Of a DNA stretch of 64,000 nt, positions 60,362-64,000 are shown piece by piece. The notes beneath the pieces were generated by a model. That model made no database searches. It was not told the DNA's origin and was given only the letters and a program-made list of their open reading frames with translations. The stretch covers positions 1,798,001-1,862,000 of the forward strand of contig NC_015172.1 of assembly GCF_000190635.1 (NCBI RefSeq), in the 5' to 3' direction. The translations under genes and the position numbers were made by a program. Numbering within the stretch: position 1 is the stretch's first letter; each line of letters opens with the position of its first letter. This DNA comes from Syntrophobotulus glycolicus DSM 8271. GTDB taxonomy: Bacteria > Bacillota > Desulfitobacteriia > Desulfitobacteriales > Syntrophobotulaceae.

Positions 60362-62368
60362 TCATTCTTGATCATTGGTGACTTTCTTCATTTTTCTTTT
60401 TGCTCTGAATAAAGACACTGAATTATAGAGAATATCCTCACTGGAATCCCGATTCTTGTCCTGACTGCTTTCCCTTGCTCTGATCCGGTCTAAGACCTCT
60501 TCCTCATTGTGACACTCTCTCAGGCTGTGGTATTTCATCCTGATCCGCCCTGCCCCTCCTGTAATCCCGGCAAGCTCCAAGGGGTATTCCATTGAAGTTG
60601 AAGCCGGCACAAATCCCTTGATCATGATTTCAGTGCCCTGACTTTCCGTTGTGGTATATTCCCCATTCATTTTTAAAATATCGGCAAGTATCCTTCCGGC
60701 AAAATCGTTAGGGATGACAAGGTTAAATTCCATGATGGGTTCTAAGAGCAAAAGCTGATTATTCTCCAGGGCCTGTTGAATTGCCCTGATCGTTGCAATG
60801 CGAAAATCCCCGCCATGAGTATGCTCCAGGTGGTGTTTGCCGGCAATCAACCTGATCACCACATCCTGAACAGGCAAATGAGCAAGGGCTCCTCTTTTCA
60901 GGGCTTCCTCCACTGTCTTGCGGATCACTGTCTGGTACTGGAGAGGAAAATCATCCGGATTGACCAGAGACTGAAACTCATTGCCCCTGCCCCGTTCATT
61001 GGGAGATAGTTCAATCTCCACCTCCGCGTAATGTTTTTTCGGTTCGAAGTGACAGAACCCTTTGCTCTTGGCGGTTACTGTCTCATAATACATGACATAA
61101 GGTTTACCCAGTTTAATCTGCAAACCGAATCTTTCGGCAAAAATTTCTTCTAAGATTTCCATCTGGACGAGGCCCATCACTTTAATGGTGATTTCTTTCG
61201 CCGAACTGTCTATCTCAGCGGCCAGGACAGGATTTTCCGCTTCCAGTATTTCCAAGGCTTTGAGCAGGGCCGGATAATCCTCTTCCTGCTCCAATTCAAT
61301 TTTAGTTAAAAGGATCGGTTTAAGCTCCGGGTTTTCGTTGGTGATTTCATTCTGGCCGATAACATCCCCGGCTTTTACGGTGCCCAGCCCGCTCAGGACT
61401 CCAAGATCACCAGCTTCCAAACGATCCGCGAGGATAAACTTAGGGCCGTTGTACAATCTGATCTGGTTAATTTTGCATACCTGATTTTCCTCCAGAATAA
61501 CGGAGTCCTTAACCTGAATTTGTCCGGAAAGCACTTTGACATAAGCCAGGCGGCCCGCTTTGGGATCATGTCTGACCTTATATATCCTGGCCCGCAGGTC
61601 TTGCGCAGAGAGAGCCTCTCTGTCCGGCGGCTGAAATAAATCAACTGCGCAATCAAGCAGATTGACAACCCCGATACCTTTGGCAGCGGAGCCCAGCAAG
61701 ACCGGATAAAGCTCTCTCTGTAAAAATAGTTTTTGAGCTGCCGCAAGCAATTCGTCCGCTGATACTTCTGTTCCGCTGAGGTACTTTTCCAGAATGGAAT
61801 CATCCTTTTCGGCAAGGTGTTCCAAAATTGCGGAATCGCTCGTTTGTTGGAGCAGCAGGTCCTCGATCCCGGCCAAATCGCTTTCGCCATATTTAGCCTC
61901 CTGAACAAGAAGGGCATGGGGAGAGAGCCTTTGCCGGATTTCCGTGATCACTTTTTGATGATCTGAGCCGGTCCTGTCCATTTTATTCAGAAAGAAAATA
62001 ACCGGAAGCTTTTTTTTACCGGCCAAATCCCAAATTTTTTCTGTGTTTTGCTGAATACCATCGACAGCTGAAATGAGAATGACCGCGATGTCCGCTACAC
62101 TCAACGACATTTCCAACTCTGTGTAGAAATCTGTATGTCCGGGAGTATCCAGAATATTCAGCTTAATCCCCCGCCGGTGCACAAAAGCCTGTTCGGCAAA
62201 AACCGTTATCCCCCGCTTTTTTTCAATCTCTGTCCAATCTAAGCGCGAAGATCCTTTATTGACATCTCCGGCTTTCAGAAGAGTGCCGGTCTGAAACAAA
62301 ATCTGTTCGGCCAGAGTGGTTTTTCCGGAATCAACATGAGCCGCTAAAGCAAGATTGATCATGTTCAT
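60362..62368 (-). CDS. Tet(M)/EF-G-like translational GTPase
   Basis: A 668-residue GTPase with the domain order of EF-G and Tet(M)/TetW: G domain with AHVDSGKTT, EKKRGITVF, DTPGHTDFYTE and NKMD, followed by domains II, III, IV and V. The G domain resembles the ribosomal-protection group (SVADIAVILISAVDGIQ) more than EF-G. Such proteins release tetracycline or related drugs from ribosomes, but chromosomal paralogues of unclear role are frequent in Clostridia, so resistance cannot be assumed. It overlaps the CPBP gene (ATGA) with GGAG upstream. Confidence 0.88.
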   Translation of the reverse strand: MNMINLALAAHVDSGKTTLAEQILFQTGTLLKAGDVNKGSSRLDWTEIEKKRGITVFAEQAFVHRRGIKLNILDTPGHTDFYTELEMSLSVADIAVILISAVDGIQQNTEKIWDLAGKKKLPVIFFLNKMDRTGSDHQKVITEIRQRLSPHALLVQEAKYGESDLAGIEDLLLQQTSDSAILEHLAEKDDSILEKYLSGTEVSADELLAAAQKLFLQRELYPVLLGSAAKGIGVVNLLDCAVDLFQPPDREALSAQDLRARIYKVRHDPKAGRLAYVKVLSGQIQVKDSVILEENQVCKINQIRLYNGPKFILADRLEAGDLGVLSGLGTVKAGDVIGQNEITNENPELKPILLTKIELEQEEDYPALLKALEILEAENPVLAAEIDSSAKEITIKVMGLVQMEILEEIFAERFGLQIKLGKPYVMYYETVTAKSKGFCHFEPKKHYAEVEIELSPNERGRGNEFQSLVNPDDFPLQYQTVIRKTVEEALKRGALAHLPVQDVVIRLIAGKHHLEHTHGGDFRIATIRAIQQALENNQLLLLEPIMEFNLVIPNDFAGRILADILKMNGEYTTTESQGTEIMIKGFVPASTSMEYPLELAGITGGAGRIRMKYHSLRECHNEEEVLDRIRARESSQDKNRDSSEDILYNSVSLFRAKRKMKKVTNDQE

Positions 62369-62949
62369 GCTTCATCTCCATACGATTTTTTGGATATTTT
62401 ATTGATGGTGCCTGTCTTTTCCAGGACAGCCATGCTCAAATTCAGGCAGAAATGAATGGCAACCACAACCCAGAACACCCCTGTCAGCCAGTAAGCGCAG
62501 CCCAGAACGAGACCAATCATCAATACCTGAATCAGGATATACGGTTTTGTGAGATAACGATAATGGGCCAACGCAAAAAGGACACTGGATAAAACCGGGC
62601 CGGTATAAGATTGGAGCACAACTCTGAACAATAATTCTTCAACGATTGCCCCAAAAAGAAAAACTGCCGCGAGTTCAGGATAAGAGAGGGATTCAAATAA
62701 TCGTTCGTTGATTTCATCATTGAGCTTCTCTTGGGGAATCAGGACTGTAAAAATCAAGACTACGGTCAACAGCAAAAAAGTAAAGCCTGCTGTTTGAAGG
62801 ATGGCGGAGAGAACTCCTTGGGAGGAAAACAGAACAAAATTTAACTTTGGCAAAGCCAGATATTTCAACAAAAGTAAGCCAACGATCAAAAGAATGACAT
62901 TGGAAAGAAGAAGATTCAACAGTAAACCATTTCGGTTAATTCCTCGCAT
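62365..62949 (-). CDS. CPBP family intramembrane protease-like protein
   Basis: A 194-residue membrane protein (about six helices) of the CPBP/abortive-infection family. Motif 1 EELLFRVVLQS, motif 2 FALAHYRYL and the motif 3 His/Asn in VVVAIHFCLNLSMA are present, so the metalloprotease-like site is intact. Start chosen at ATG 62949 with GGAG upstream; the frame runs to 63000. It is coupled to the Tet(M)-like GTPase gene by a 4-nt overlap. Family members process bacteriocins, prenylated proteins or membrane proteins; the substrate is unknown. Confidence 0.85.
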   Translation of the reverse strand: MRGINRNGLLLNLLLSNVILLIVGLLLLKYLALPKLNFVLFSSQGVLSAILQTAGFTFLLLTVVLIFTVLIPQEKLNDEINERLFESLSYPELAAVFLFGAIVEELLFRVVLQSYTGPVLSSVLFALAHYRYLTKPYILIQVLMIGLVLGCAYWLTGVFWVVVAIHFCLNLSMAVLEKTGTINKISKKSYGDEA

Positions 62950-63046
62950 AATCAATCCTTCTCCAAATTTTCTGCCGCAATAATTTCCTGATGAATACAA
63001 AATTCATTTATCTATCCATATTGCATTTTCCCAGATTATTGCTTAC

Positions 63047-63052
63047 TATAAT
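63047..63052 (+). promoter_or_regulatory. Probable -10 box of the PII gene
   Basis: TATAAT on the plus strand (63047-63052). The -35 is weak (TTGCAT at 20 nt or CATTTT at 17 nt). Transcription would start near 63059, leaving a leader of about 70 nt that contains a terminator. Confidence 0.55.
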
Positions 63053-63080
63053 ATTGTGAATATCTTCTGGACAAAGAAGT

Positions 63081-63107
63081 CCTCGAATTGTTTTCGAGGG
63101 TTTTTTT
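63081..63107 (+). terminator. Intrinsic terminator inside the PII gene leader
   Basis: CCTCGAA (63081-63087), loop TTGTT, TTCGAGG (63093-63099), then G and seven T residues. No plus-strand gene precedes it (its neighbour is divergent), so it must act on the leader of the PII gene as an attenuator. Confidence 0.8.
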
Positions 63108-63109
63108 AA

Positions 63110-64000
<891 letters not shown>

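Noticed and set aside
60362-62368. Calling the GTPase a tetracycline resistance gene
   Set aside because: Domain order fits Tet(M), but intrinsic paralogues are frequent and nothing in the sequence proves ribosome protection against tetracycline.

Overview
The window reads as a chromosome segment of an anaerobic, low-to-moderate-GC Firmicute of the class Clostridia, most like the Peptococcaceae/Desulfitobacteriaceae (Desulfitobacterium or Dehalobacter type). The basis is AGGAGG-type ribosome binding sites with frequent TTG/GTG starts, an FMN riboswitch in front of rib genes, DegS/DegU-like and DnaD/DnaI-like proteins, a CtsR-type box before clpB, and anaerobic-type cofactor genes (CbiET, LarB, UbiD). 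The genus is an inference. No rRNA, CRISPR array, insertion sequence or prophage was seen; there is one tRNA (Pro, anticodon CGG).

Layout. 1-7 kb (mostly minus): ricA-like, miaB, degV, a PilZN-like/MinD fusion, and a gap-pyk pair. 7-12.2 kb (minus): one tightly overlapping run of three M42 aminopeptidases, larB and cbiET. 12.2-16 kb: a class B penicillin-binding protein with a PASTA domain, a likely 42-residue small gene, a rhomboid protease and thioredoxin reductase. 16-22.7 kb: a UPF0182 membrane protein, an ANTAR regulator with a degenerate receiver, the dnaD-dnaI primosome pair and an HD-domain protein. 22.7-26.2 kb: a beta-CASP metallo-hydrolase and a DegS/DegU-type two-component pair. 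26.3-31.7 kb: tRNA-Pro, a GNAT acetyltransferase and the FMN-riboswitch operon ribD-ribE-ribBA-ribH plus an alpha/beta hydrolase. 31.7-37.3 kb: two small ferritin/coat-like helical proteins, a UbiD decarboxylase, a nitroreductase, and a GntR-ABC module with a clear operator. 37.4-39.7 kb: secD-secF.

39.8-49.4 kb (minus) is the most striking accessory locus: an AraC regulator followed by a complete nickel/oligopeptide-type ABC importer (two permeases, two ATPases, one lipoprotein) and a heterodimeric exporter-fold ABC pair, nearly all with overlapping stop/start codons. The set looks like a metallophore or metal-chelate uptake system; its substrate cannot be read from the sequence. The first permease seems to lack a normal start codon. 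After it come a membrane-tethered PstS-like binding protein and a dnaJ-clpB heat-shock operon whose -35 box lies inside a CtsR-type direct repeat.

54.8-60.3 kb (plus) looks like a cell-envelope module: an OatA-like membrane acyltransferase with an SGNH domain, preceded by five direct repeats spaced about 11 bp, then an OmpR-family regulator, its sensor kinase and a lipoprotein whose start overlaps the kinase stop. The end of the window carries a Tet(M)-like GTPase with a CPBP membrane protein, a PII protein behind an intrinsic terminator in its own leader, and the C-terminal part of an MscS channel cut by the window edge.

Many start codons given here were chosen from the position of the ribosome binding site and are shorter than the longest open frame; this is stated in the entries.
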